DNA of 64,000 bases from the NCBI GenBank assembly GCA_964247055.1, contig OZ176058.1, positions 124,001 to 188,000 of the forward strand, in the 5' to 3' direction. The notes beneath the pieces were generated by a model. It did no database searches, was not told where the DNA came from, and was given only the letters and a program-made list of their open reading frames with translations. Made by a program: the position numbers and the translations under genes. The DNA comes from Paragordius varius (taxonomy: Eukaryota; Nematomorpha). Of this stretch, positions 12,701-27,200 are shown one piece after another. Every line of letters starts with the position of its first letter. The stretch's first letter is position 1.

Positions 12701-15700
12701 AAAATATATTTTAAAACTCCTAATATCTTATAATTTTGTATTAATATATGAATATATTGAAATTGTTTAAAAAAATTATAAAATTTATATGTTTTTTGGA
12801 TTTAAGTTAAGTTATGTTAAATTAAATAATTCTTGAAAATATAAAATGTATTTATTATTACTTCTTCGTTTAATCTTTATATATTATCATTTTTTTGATA
12901 GTTTCAAAATATTTTCCTTTTAATTATTTTTCAACAAAAAAATATAATAATTCAAAAGTTATTTAAAGAATGGAATTTTCGATAAAATAAAAAATAAAAA
13001 TTTCAAGTATATTTATAGATTAAATAAATAAATATAATTTTTATACGCAAATTTGTTTTTACGTTGTTCATCTATTATTCAAAGAATCTATCGAATTAAT
13101 AATAATTATTATCAAAAAATTAAAAAACTATTTTTATTTTTTAACAAATTTATATTTATTAAAAAAACCAAAAAAATCCAAATATAATTTTAGAGAATTA
13201 TTGATAATAAAGAAAATAAAATAGTTAAAAAATGCGAATTTTGATAATTTTTATTTAAATTTTAAATATTAAACAAAAAATAAATTATCAAAATATACCA
13301 TTTACAATTCTAATTCACCTTTAAACAATTCAAATTCACCCTCGAACAATTTAAACCCTTAAATAAAATATGTTTTTTGAGATTAAAAATTACCTATATT
13401 TTTATATATTTTTAAAAAATAAAAACTTTATTTTAAATACTGCAAAAAAATATTAAATGCCCCATAAAGATATATTTCATATAATTAATAAGTAATAATA
13501 GCTTCCCGAAAAGACATAATTTATTTTTAGGGTGAATTTGAATTGTTAAATGGTGAATTTGGAACTGTTTAAGGATAAATTTGAATTATTTAAGGGTATT
13601 TAAATTATTCAAGGGGGTAAATTCGAATTGTTTAAGGGTTAATTTGATGTGTAAATGTTATATATTAAAAATCATAAACAGTATAGGGTTTTAAAATAAC
13701 AATATTTGTCTTTATATATTTATTTACGTTTTGTCAGTATAATTTTAGTAATTACTGTAAAATGTTTTAATTATATTTATATTTTAGATAATATATAACT
13801 AGTTAAACAAATTAAATTTATTCCATAATAAACTATGAAAATAAAAAATTAATCTATATTAATTGATTAATTTAATTAAATTAAACAAAAAAATGATAAT
13901 AAATTTAAAATTTTCACTCAAATGAAAAAAATTCCAAAAAAAATTTATTTATAAACTAATTAAAACAATGTAAATTATTTACAAAATCCATAATTCAACA
14001 AATATTTTTACAATTGCCTCATTAAAAACTAGAAAAAAATAAGTATTAAAATCAAAAATATAATTATAATTTAAAAAATCCTTAATTTTACAAATATTTT
14101 TACAATTACCTGAAATTAAAATCCAAAAAAATTATCAATTTAAAAAAATTTCAAAATAAATACGCTTGAAGATCGACATTAAAACAATCCTAAATTATAC
14201 AAACTTTAAACAAAAAACCAAAAAATAAAAATTACAAAATAAAAAAATTCAAAATATATACTCTTGAAGATCGAACTATTATATACAAATATTTCTACAT
14301 TTACTTTGAATAAACCAAAAATAAAAAATTCAAAAATAAAAATCAAAAAATAAGTTTTAAAAATTAAAAATTTTAAAATAAAAAATTCAAAATAAATACT
14401 CTTGAAGATCGAACATTAAAACAATATACAAATATTTTTACATTAACTTTAAACTAAAAACCAAAAAATAAATTAAAAACTAAAATAAAAAAATAAAAAA
14501 TTTAAAAATAAATACTGATAATTTAAAAAAACAAATAATTAAAATATTTTTACATTAACTTTAAACTAAAAACCAAAAAATAAGTATCAATATCAAAAAT
14601 ATTATTTTAGAAAATTATATAATATAAAAAAAACAAATAATTAAAAAATGTAAAATGTGACTAATTTTGAACTAAAAATTAAAAACCAATATTATCAAAA
14701 AATAAAAAATTAAAATATAAAAATATACTTCTGAAGATCAAACATTAAAACAATATTTAATTATACAAATATTTCTACATTAAATTTAAAAATCAAAAAA
14801 CTAAAATCAAAAACCAAAAAATAAGTTTTAAAATTACTGATAATTTTAAAAATCCAAATTATAACTAATTTTGAAATATTTTTTTTCAACCAAAAAATAA
14901 CTATAAAATCAAAAATAAAAAAATAAGTATAAAAACCAAAAAATAAAATAAAAAAATACTCTTGAAGATCGAACAATAGAGCCTAAATCCTTAATTATAA
15001 AAATATTTCTTTATTAACTTAAACTAAAAACCAAAAAAAAACTAAAATCAAATAAGTTTTAAAAAATTACTGATAATTTAAAAATCCAAATTATAACTAA
15101 TTTTAATTCAAAATATTTTTTTCAACCAAAAAATAATTATAAAATCAAAAATATCTCAAAATTCAAAAAATAAAATAAAAAAATACTCTTGAAGATCGAA
15201 CTATAGACCCTTAATCCTATATACAAATATTTCTACAATTACCTTGAATTAAAAACTAAAAAATAAATAAAAAAATTAAAAATCCAAAAAAAATTAATTA
15301 TCAATAAATTATTAAATCCAAAAAATTTTAAAATAAATACTCTTGAAGATCGAATTAAATACTGATAATTTAAAAATCCAAATTCTAACTAATTTTAATT
15401 TGAAATATTTTTTTCAACCAAAAATTAACTATAAAATCAAAAATAAAATTACAAAAAATAAAAAAATATAATTTTAGAAAATTACTCTTGAAGATCGAAC
15501 TATAAAAAATCCTTATTTTACAAATATTTTGACATTAACTTAAATAAAAAATAAAAAATCATTATCAAAATTAAAAAATAAGTATAAAAATCAAAAAATA
15601 AATAATTAAAATATTTTTACATTTACTTTAAACCAAAAACTAAAATAAAAAACTAAAATAAAAAAATAAAAACTAAAAATTAAAATAAAAAAATTTAAAA

Positions 15701-18700
15701 TAAATACTCTAGAAGATCGAACTATAGAGCCTAGATCTGAGTAAAGGTCAGAACTTTGCGGGCAATGTTGTAAAACTATGTCACACACATGGAATAGCAA
15801 ACTTTGTTTCGTTACAGTATCTTTGATTTCTGGTAATTTCCCCAAATATTCAATGTGGAAACCAAAACACTAATAAAAATAAAAAAAGTAAAATTAATTT
15901 TTGAAAAAAAAATAATTTTCGAAAATATAAAATGAAAACTTAAAAAGTAAAAATTAAAATAAATTTAATTTTTTTGAAAAAATTTTTTATAAATTAAATC
16001 ATAAAACTATATTTGATTAAACTTAAAACAAAAAATTAAATATCTTTGATTTCTGGTAATTTCCCCAAATATTCAATGTGGAAACCAAAACACTAATAAA
16101 AAACCTAAAATAAATTTAATTTTCGAAAAAAAATGTTATAAATTAAATCATAAAACTATATTTGATTAAACTTATTATTTTGTATTGCTTAATATGGAAT
16201 AAAAAAAGTATCCATACTTTTTAAAACTTGATTTTTAAATCAGTGTTTAAATTCCAAAGTATAAAAAAATTTAAAAAGTTAATTAAATTTCGAAACAAAA
16301 TGTTATTTATAAGAAAATCATAAAACTATATTTGATCAAACTTAATAATATGGAATAAAAAAAAGTATAGTATCTTTGATTTCAGGTAATTTCCCCAAAT
16401 ATTCAATGTGGAAACCAAAACACTAATAAATATAAAAAAATAAGAAATAAAAGTAAAAATTGAAATATCGAAAATTTTTTTTATAAAATATTCTTAAAAT
16501 AAAAATAAAAATTAAAATAAATTTATTTTTGAAAATAATAATGTATTATAATAATCATAAAAAAACTTAAAATAAAAAATTAAAAAATATCTTTGATTTC
16601 TGGTAATTTCCCCAAATATTCAATGTGGAAACCAAAACACTAATAAAAAGAAAAATAAAATTAATTTTCGAAAAAAAAATGTTATAAATAATCTCAAGAA
16701 AACTTAAAATAAAAATTAAAATCTTTAATTTTCGAGAAATAATTTTAATGTGGAAACCAAAACACTAATAAAAATATAAAAAGTAAAAATTAATTTAAAA
16801 AAAAATGTTATAAATAATCTCAAGAAAACTTTAAATAAAAATTAAAATCTTTAATTTTCGAGAAATAATTTTAATGTGGAAACCAAAACACTAATAAAAA
16901 TATAAAAAGTAAAAATAAAATTAATTTTCGAGAAAAATGTTTTAAAAAATCATAAGAAAAACTAAATTTGATTAAACTTAATAATATGGCATAAAAAAAG
17001 TATAGTAAAATTTGATTTCTGGTAATTTGCACAAATATTCAATATGGAAACCAAAACACTAATTAAAATATAAAATAAGTAAAAAGTGAAATTAATTTTT
17101 GAGAATTTTTTTTATAAATTATGAAAAAAAGATAACCTTAAAATAAATAATTAAAAAATATCTTTGATTTCTGGTAATTTCGACAAATATTCAATGTGGA
17201 AACCAAAACACTAAATAAAAAATATAAAAAAAGTAAAAACTGAATTTTTAGAAAATTTTTTTATAAAATATTCATTATAAAAAATAATTAAAAATAAAAG
17301 TGAATTTATATTTTGAGAAAAAATCTTATAAATAATCTCAAGAAAATTTAAAATAAAAAATTAAAAAGTATCTTTAATTTCTGGTAATTTTGACAAATAT
17401 TCAATGTGGAAACCAAAACACTAATAAAAATAAAATTAAAATAAATTTAATTTTTGAAAAATAAATAATTTTCGAAAATATAAAATGAAAAAAAAATAAA
17501 ATAGAGTAAAAATAGAATTATAAATAATCTCAAGAAAACTTAAAATAAAAAATTAAAAAATATCTTTGATTTCTGGTAATTTCGACAAATATTCAATGTG
17601 GAAATTAAAACACTAATAAAATAAAAATATAAAAAGTAAAATTTATTTTCGTAAAATTTTTTTATAAAATAATCATAAGAAAACTATATTTGATTAAACT
17701 TAAAATATAAAATTAAAAAGTATCTTTGATTTCAGGCAATTTCCCCAAATATTCAATGTGGAAACCAAAACACTATTAAAAATAAAAGTAAAAATAAGAA
17801 AAAAATTTTTTAATCATGAAAAAAAATAAAATAAGTAAAAAGTGAAATTATAGTATGGATCTTAGAAAAATGTTATAAAATAATCATAAGAAAACTTTAA
17901 AATAAAAATAAAAGTAAATTTAATTTTTTCAAAAAAAAATGCTATAAAATAATCAAAAAAAAAATAAAAGTAAAATCAATTTTCGAAAAAAAAATGCTAA
18001 ATAATCATAAGAAAACTAACTGTATTTTGATTCATCGTATAATTTTAGATTGTATAATATGGCATAAAAAAGTATATAGTAAAATTGAGATTACTATATG
18101 TTTTAGTTTATTATATTATAAAAAAAAATTTTAACATTACTCTATATTAACTTACGAAATTCAAAGTAGTTTTTACTGTAATAAGCTAAATTTAATTTTG
18201 TTTGGCTATTATTACAGTAAAAAGTGAATTTATACTACGGACAAAAGCTAAAAATATAAAGGCAAATATAAGTTTTTCAAAAATCACCCATACATATTAA
18301 ATCGTGTTAATTAAGTTTATAATTTTTTGTTTTAAACTGCAAATTATATAAAATAGAGATGTATATTGGTAACATAATCAATTAAATATTTTAGACTTGT
18401 TATTAAGTATTTTAATAAAAGATTAATTTAGGGTTAAAAAAAGTATAATCGTTTTTTGAAAAAAAAATTTGTCTTTATACTTTACGTTTTGTCCATGTAT
18501 AATTTCAATTTTTACTGTATAATCACCATTTCTACGATAAAACTGTGGAATTTTTTAAAAAAGATTAGATTTTTATTTAACAATGTTTACCCTTTTGTTT
18601 CAACTTTCTCAGAGTATCCCAAAATGTATTAAGTATATATATAATCTGATATAAAAGTAGGTTTTTTTCAATTATATTAAGAAATATCATAAAAATAAAA

Positions 18701-21700
18701 AATTTACACTTTTTAGCAAAAAAGTGCAGTTACTATTTAACAAAACCCAGTAAAATTTATTAAATTTCACCCTAAAATAATTAAAATAAACCTGAGTTCC
18801 ATTCAAAAAATTTCCAACAGCCAGACACACATTAAGGATAAGTGGGAGAGTTTTATTGTTTTTCAACTCTTCAATCCCATTCAATAAATCCATCAATGGT
18901 TCTGCAATATCCTATATATATATATATATATCATAAAAATGATAAATAGATGGCTCATTTATAACTTAAGTGGTGATATATATTTTTAGAAGGTATCCAT
19001 TAGATTTTGGTACTTATTAAATTAAACGAGAATATATCTGTTTTGCTTATAATATACCATTTACAGTTCGAAATCACCCTTAAACAATTCAAATTCACCT
19101 TTGAACAATTGAAATTTACCCTCAATTAAAATAAACTTTAAGATTAAAAATTACCTATATTTCGATATATTTTTAACAAATGTAATGTTTTAGAAAATTA
19201 AAAAATAGTGAAATAATAAACTACGCCATTAAGGTATATTTAATATTAATAGTGAGTTATATTAGCCGTTCAAAAACACATACTTTATTTTTAGGTAAAT
19301 TTGAATTGTTCGAAGGTGAATTCGAACTGTAAATGGTATAACATTTATATAACCAATTTTATATAAAAAATCTTTATGTTGTAGTTTATTTAATTTATCA
19401 AAACTATTATATTTTATAAAAAATATTAAAAGTTTAAATGCCTATATCTTGAAAAAATTTTGTATCTTTCATTTTTTAAATAAATTAAGTGAATTACTAT
19501 TAAGTTTGCAAATTCTAATTTACATATTTTCAATATACATTTTAATGGCTGTTTGATTCACACTACAGTAGGACAATTTTAAACACAGTAATTTATGGAA
19601 AAAAACAACAAAATTAAAAATAAATAATTATTTCCAATTTTTTTTCCATACACTAAATACTGTGTTGTCAATTGCCCCCAACTATAGTGTGAAATAATCA
19701 ACCATTAAAATGCATACAGTAATAAACTAAATTTTATTTTATAGAAAGATAAAAAAATATCCTCTATATCGCTTACTAATTAGGTTCAAAGAAAAATTTG
19801 AAAAAACTTACATTAAAAATATAAAATTCTATTATAATTTTAGGCCTAATTTATTGACCCTTTTTAAATTTAAAATTTCAAAAAAAATTTTAAAAAGGGT
19901 AAAATATTACCCTTAAAAATAATTAAATATTTTAAAAACATTTAAAATTGGAAGTTTAAAAGTTATTTAAGTTAATAAAGAAATATAATTTATTAAATTT
20001 TCTAAAATAAAATATTCTTCAAATCATTAATTTATCTAAAAAAGAATTGAACAATTACCCCCTTTCTATTCTTTTATACCCGTGATATAAACCAAATGTT
20101 TTTTCGAATAAAAGCAGTTAATATTTAATGTTATCCAATAAAAATTTAAAATATATTTTCTCAAAATAATTTGATAAAATATAGAAAATAAATATTTACA
20201 AAAAAGGGTAAAATATTACCCTTTCTATGGTTTTTATACGCGAGATAAATAATAAATCCAAATTTGATTATTAATATATATGTTATTTTCAGAATTTAAT
20301 TCAAGGTTTAAGTTATGAAAATTAAAAATAATTTTTTTAAACTTTTAAAAAGAAATTTTTGCAAAAAGGGTAAAAAGTAACCCTTTCTATGGTTTCATAT
20401 TTGAGATTATCCAATATACAATGTTATCCATACAAATATAAAATATATTTGTTTAAAATGATTTTTTTTCTGGGGTAAAAAATTACCCTTTCTATGGTTT
20501 CATATTTGATTAATATATATATATATATATATATTATAATCAGCCATAAATTTAAGGTTTTTATGAAATTTTTTAAAAAAATTGAAATTTTAAAAATAAA
20601 TTTTTACAAAAAAAGGGTAAAAAAATTACCCTTTCTATACTTTTACACCGGAGATAAATAATATATATGTTATTTACAGATTTAAATTACAATCCGTCAT
20701 AACTTTAAGGTTTAAGTTATGAAAATTTAAAATAGTTTTTGTGAACATTAAAAAACAAGTATTTACTAAAAGGGGTAAAAAATTACCCTTTCTATGGTTT
20801 CATTATCGAGATAAATAATATATATGTTATTTTTAGATCTTAAAAGGTTTAAGTTATGAAAATTTAGAACAATTTTTTAAACTTTTAAAAACAAGTATTT
20901 ACTAAAAGGGTAAGATTTTACCCTTTCTATCTTTAAACCGAGATAATTAATATATGTTATCTTTAGATTTCACGCCATAACTTTAAAGTTTTTATGAAAA
21001 TCTTTTAAAATGATTTTTTTAAACTTTTAAGAACATTTTTTTTTCTTAAAAAATCTAAAAAAGGGGTAAAAAATTACCCTTTCTATGGTTTCATATTTGA
21101 GATTATCAATATATATGTTATTTTTGGATTTCAAATTACAATCCATTATAACTTTAAAGTTTTTATGAAAATTTAAAATAATTTTTTTAAACTTTTAAAA
21201 ATAAATTTTTACAAAAAGGGGTAAAATATTACTCTTTCTATGGTTTAATATTTGAGATTATTAATATACAATGTTATCCATAAAAATTTAAAATATATTT
21301 CATTAAAATGATTTTTTTTAAAAACAAGTGTTTACTAAAAGGGGTAAAAAATTACCCTTTCTATGGTTTCATATTTGAGATTATCAATATACAATGTTAT
21401 CCATAAAAATTTAAAATATATTTCTTTAAATGTTTTTTTCTCAAAAAATCTAAAAAAGGGGTAAAAAATTACCCTTTCTTTTTCCTTTTATACCCGTGAT
21501 AAATAATATATATGTTATTTTCAGAATTTGAATTAAGGTTTTTATAAAAATTTAAGATTTTTTGAACTTTAAAAAACAAAAATTATCCTTCTATCCTTTT
21601 TATACCCGCGATAAATAATATATATATTATTTTCAGAATTAAAATTAAGGTTTAAGTTATGAAATTTTAAAATAATTTTTTTGAACTAATTTTTACAAAA

Positions 21701-24215
21701 AAGGGTAAAATATTACACTTTCTATGGTTTCATATTTGAGATTATCAATATACAATGTTATCCATAAAAATTTAAAATATATTTCTTTAAAATGATTTTT
21801 TTTCTCAAAAAATCTAAAAAAGGGTAAAATATTATCATTTCTATGGTTAAATAATATATATGTTATTTACAGAATTTAAATTAAGGTTTAAGTTATGAAA
21901 ATTTAAAATAATTTTTTAAACTTTTAAAAACAAAATTTTACAAAAAGGGTTAAAAATTACCCTTTCTATTTTTTTATACCCTAGATAAATAATATAAATG
22001 TTATTTACAGATTTAAATTAAGGTTTAAATTATGAAAATTTAAAATAATTTTTTTTGAACTTTTAAAATCGCAAAATTTTTACAAAAAGGGTAAAATATT
22101 ACCTTTTCTATAGTTTCATATTTGAGATTATCAATCAATGTTATCCATAAAAATTTTTTAAGTTATAATAATTTAAAATAATTTTTTTAAACTTTTAATA
22201 ATAAATGTAAAAATATTACTTCGCATATATTCTAAATATAAAATTTAAAAGGTTATTTTCAAAAAAAATAATATTTATTATCTTTATTTAATTTTTTAAA
22301 AAATCAAAAAAGGGGTAAAAAATTCAATGGTTTCATATTTGAGATTATCAATATACAATGTTATCCATAAAAATTTAAAATATATTTCTTTAAAATGATT
22401 TTTTTTCTTAAAAAATCTAAAAAAGTGTAAAAAATTACCCTTTCTATGGTTTCATAATCGAGTTTATTAATATAAATGTTATTTTTAGATTTCAAATTAC
22501 AATTCGCCATAACTTTAAAGTTTTTATTAAAATTTAAAATGATTTTTTTGAACTTTTAAAAATAAATGTAAAAATATTACTTCACATATATTCTAAATAT
22601 AAAGTTTAAAGGTTATTTTCAAAAAAAAAGATAATATTAATTATCTTTATTTATTAAAAAGATAATTTTTAAACTTTTAAAAACAAATTTATTTGAATTT
22701 TTACAAAAAAGGGTAAAAAATTACCCTTTCTATGGTTTTATACCCATTTAGTTAGTTTTGGATTTTAAATTACAATCAGCCATAATTTTAAGAAATTTAT
22801 AAAAATTTAAAATATTTTTTCAAAATAATTTGAAATCTTGATTTTTTTATTCTAAAAAAGGAGTAAAAAATTACCCTTTCTATGGTTTCGTAATCTAGTT
22901 TAAAAGGTTATTTTTAAAAAAAGATAATATTTATTATCTTTATTTATTAAAAAAATTGAACTTTTAAAAACAAGTATTTACTAAAAGTGGTAAAAATTTA
23001 CCCTTTCTATGGTTTCATAATCGAATCGAGATAAATAATATAGTTATTTACAAATTTCAAATATAAAGTTTTTATTAATTTCTTTAAAAAAATTAAAAAA
23101 GAAATTTTTACAAAAAAGGGGTAAAAAATTACCCTTTCTATGGTTTCATATTTGAGATTATCAATATACAATGTTATCCATAAAAATTTAAAATATATTT
23201 CTTCAAAATGATTTTCTTTCTTAAAAAATCTAAAAAAGGGTAAAATATTACCCTTTCTATGGTTTCATATTTGAGATTATCAATATACAATGGTATCCAT
23301 AAAAATTTAAAGTATATTTCTTTAAAATGATTTTTTTTTCTTAAAAAATCTAAAAAAGGGGTAAAATATTACCCTTTCTATGGTTTCATAATCGAGTTTA
23401 AAGGCCCAGAGTTTAAGTCTGGCCTCTAACTCGCTCACACTACTGAGAGTTAACAAAAATTGTTCGGCCGTTCCTAGAGGAAGTTCGGGACTTGCCAGCT
23501 GGGCCTCCAAAATCAGCTGTTTTTCTTCTTCACTTGGGATCATGGTTGACAGAATTTTCTAGAAAACAATTAAAAAATAATTGTAATTTTTTAAAAAAAA
23601 ATTGGTTTTTTTTAAAATTGTTTTTTTTATAAATAAATAAATAGATGGTAAAAAAAAGTTTTAAAAAGGCAAAATAAAAGCAAAAGTAATATGAAAGTTA
23701 TAGTATTTAAGTTTTTCTTTATAAGAATTATTTTTTTGTGTTTATGAAAATATTCTTTTACGTTCTTTATAGAATTATTTTTTGGTTTATTTGAAAATAT
23801 TTTTGCAACAATGAAAATCTTAAAATTTAAAATATAGTTTAATAAAAAATTTAAAAGCTATTGGCAATTAATAATGACTTACGATATATAAAATATTTTT
23901 ATAAATTTGAAATTCGAAATTTGAAATATTTTATTAATTTAAATTAATCAAAAATAATAAAAAGATTAAAAATTATAAATATTTGATAATATTTAATAAA
24001 AAACCTCAATCCCTTCCCGATTTATAATCCGTTTTATAGATGGAAATATTTATTACATTATATTTTTTTAAAAAGTGTTTTTTATAGATTATTTTTAAAC
24101 AAAAATTCTGAAAAAAATAAATTATCTGAAAAAAGAAATTCCCCAATTTATAATGCAAATTTTGATTTTATAACAAATTTTTCACAATCTAAAACTAAAA
24201 AATTGATTTAAATTT

Positions 24216-24269
<54 letters not shown>

Positions 24270-27200
24270 TTTAGATTTTTTTAATAAATATATCTTTAAA
24301 AAACTGTAAAATTCAAAAAATGTTTTCGCATATTAGTAACATCTTAAAAATTAAATATAGATTATTAATAAAAACAATTTAAATTATTAGATAAAAAAAT
24401 TCTAAAAAAAGTAATTATTAAAAACCTCAATTCCTTCACGATTTATAATGCTCGAATCCATTTTATAGATGGCAGTTTTTATTACATTAAAATCTTTTAA
24501 AATGTTTTTTTATAGAAAGCCTATTTAAAAACAAAAATATACTGAAAATTAAAAATTCAAATATCTGTAAAAAGAAATATGTAAAAAAGTTCCAGATTTA
24601 TAATGCTAAATTTGATTTTATTAAAAAAATTCAGATATAAATAATTTAAATATTTATAATCAATTATTTCTAATGATCAAAATTATCCGAAATTGTTTTC
24701 GCATATTTAACAATTTTATTTATTCAAATAAAAAATTTAAATCTCAATGCCTTCACGGTTTATAATGCTAGAGTTTTTATAAATGGCAGTTTTTATCTTT
24801 GAACTAATTTTTTTTATAAAAAACTTATGCAAAAATTAATCTGAAAAAAAATAAAAAAATCTAAAAAATAAATAAATAAAAAAGAGATCCCAATTAATAA
24901 TGATTTGATTTTATTAAAAAAATTCACATTCTAAAACTAATAATCAAAATTCGACGAAATTGTTTTCAAAACAATTTTATTTATATATTTTAATAAAAAA
25001 TATTATTTAGATTTTTAAATAAATATTTCTGTAAAAATCAAAATTGATTTAATATTTTTTTATAAAATCAATCCCTTCGCGATTTATAATGCTAGAATTC
25101 ATTTTTTAAATGACAGTAAATTACATTCAATAACTTTGAAATAAATTTTTTTTATAAAAAACTTAATTTGAAAACGAAAATTAATCTGAAAAAAATATCA
25201 AAATTTAAAAAATAAAAAAAAAAGATATTTCCAATTTATAATGCTAAATTTGATTTTATCAACAAAATTTTCACAATCTAAAACTAATAATCAAAATTCG
25301 ACGAAATTGTTTCAAAACAATTTTATTTATATATTTTACTAATTTTTTAGATTTTTGATAAATATTCCTCTAAAAATCAAAAATTAATTTGAAAATTTAC
25401 ATTATACTATTTTTTTCTACTATAATTAATTTTTAGATTTTTAATGAATATTTTTCTAAAAATCAAAAATTGATTAAAATATTTTTTTTTATCTAAAAAC
25501 CTCAATTCCTTCGCGATTTATATGCTAAAATCCATTTTATAAATGACAATTCTTATTATCAATATTTTTTAAAAATATTTTTTATAGAAATGTTTATAAA
25601 CAAAAATATTTCTGAAAAAAATATCAAATAAAAAATAAAAAAAAAGATATTTCTAATTTATAATGCTAAATTTGATTTTATCACATTTTCACAATCTAAA
25701 ACTAATAATCAAAATTCGACGAAATTGTTTTCAAAACAATTTTATTTATATATTTTACTAAAATCATATATTTTTTAGATTTTTGATAAATATATAATAT
25801 TTACATTTAAACTATTCTTTTTAACTAATATTGAATATTTTTTAATTTTTTTTATAAATAATTCTCTAAAATCAAAAATATTTTATCAGAAAAAAAAATT
25901 TAAACCTCAATTCCTTCACGAGTTTTTATGTGTCATTTATAAGTTTTTTTAAAATATGCAAATCTTTAAAAATCATAAAAAAAACTATATATATACATAT
26001 ATATTATAAAAATTAACTTAAGTCCAATTTTTAACAATAAAACAATTATTTTTATTAAAATAAAAACTTTTTCATTTATTCAAAAATTATTAAAAATTTA
26101 AACATAAATTTCTTAAAAATTTAAACCTCAATTCCTTCGCGATTTATAATGCTAAACCATTTTATAGATGACAGTAAGTTATTACATTTAAAAAATTAAC
26201 ATTAAACTATTTTTTTTACTAATATTAAATATTTTTTAATAAAAACAAATATTTTTTGGATTTTTAATAAATATTCCCATAAAAAAATATTAATAAATTT
26301 TTTCAATTAATCTAAAAAAATATTTTAAAAAATTCTCAATTCCTTCGCGATTTATAATGCTAGAATCCATTTTATAGATGGTATTTATTACATTTGAAAA
26401 TAACATTTAAACTATTTTTTTACTTAAATTTAATTTTTTAACAAAAATAAATCTGAAAACAATAAAATATCTGAAAAAAGAAATCCCAATTTATAATGCT
26501 AAATTTGATTTTATCACAAAATTTTCACAATCTAAAACTAATAATCAAAATTCAACGAAATTGTTTTCAAAAATATTTTATTTATATATTTTATTAAAAT
26601 CATATATTTTTTAGATTTTTGATAAATATTCCTCTTAAAATCAAAAATTAATTTAAAATATTTACATTTAAACTATTCTTTTTAACTAAATTGAATATTT
26701 TTTTAAATTTTTAATAAATATTTCTCTAAAAATTAAAATTTTATCAGAAAAAAATTTTAAATCCGTAATTTAATAAAAAAACCTCAATTCCTTCACGATT
26801 TATAATACTAGAATCCATTTTATAGATGGCAGTTTTTATGGCCCGGGCTGGGGGTAATTTTGTCATCCCAATGTTAATTGCATTACTGCGTTTACTGTCT
26901 AAAACTAGGATTTGAGATTTTTTGACTTCAGTTTTGTTCTAGCGAAATAAAATGAAAAAATTAGAAAATTTTTATATTTAAATATGAAAATTAGAAAATT
27001 TTTAGTTAAAATCTTAATTTTTAATTTTTGATTACAGTTTTAATCTTAATTTTTAATTATTTTGTTCAAATACAAAATTTTCAATTAATTTTTCTATTTG
27101 AATGAATTACATCGCATAAATATTTAGTTTTAATCTTATATTTTTATTTCAGTTATATTTAATCTTAATTTTTTGATATTAGTTTTGTTCTATAGCCAAT

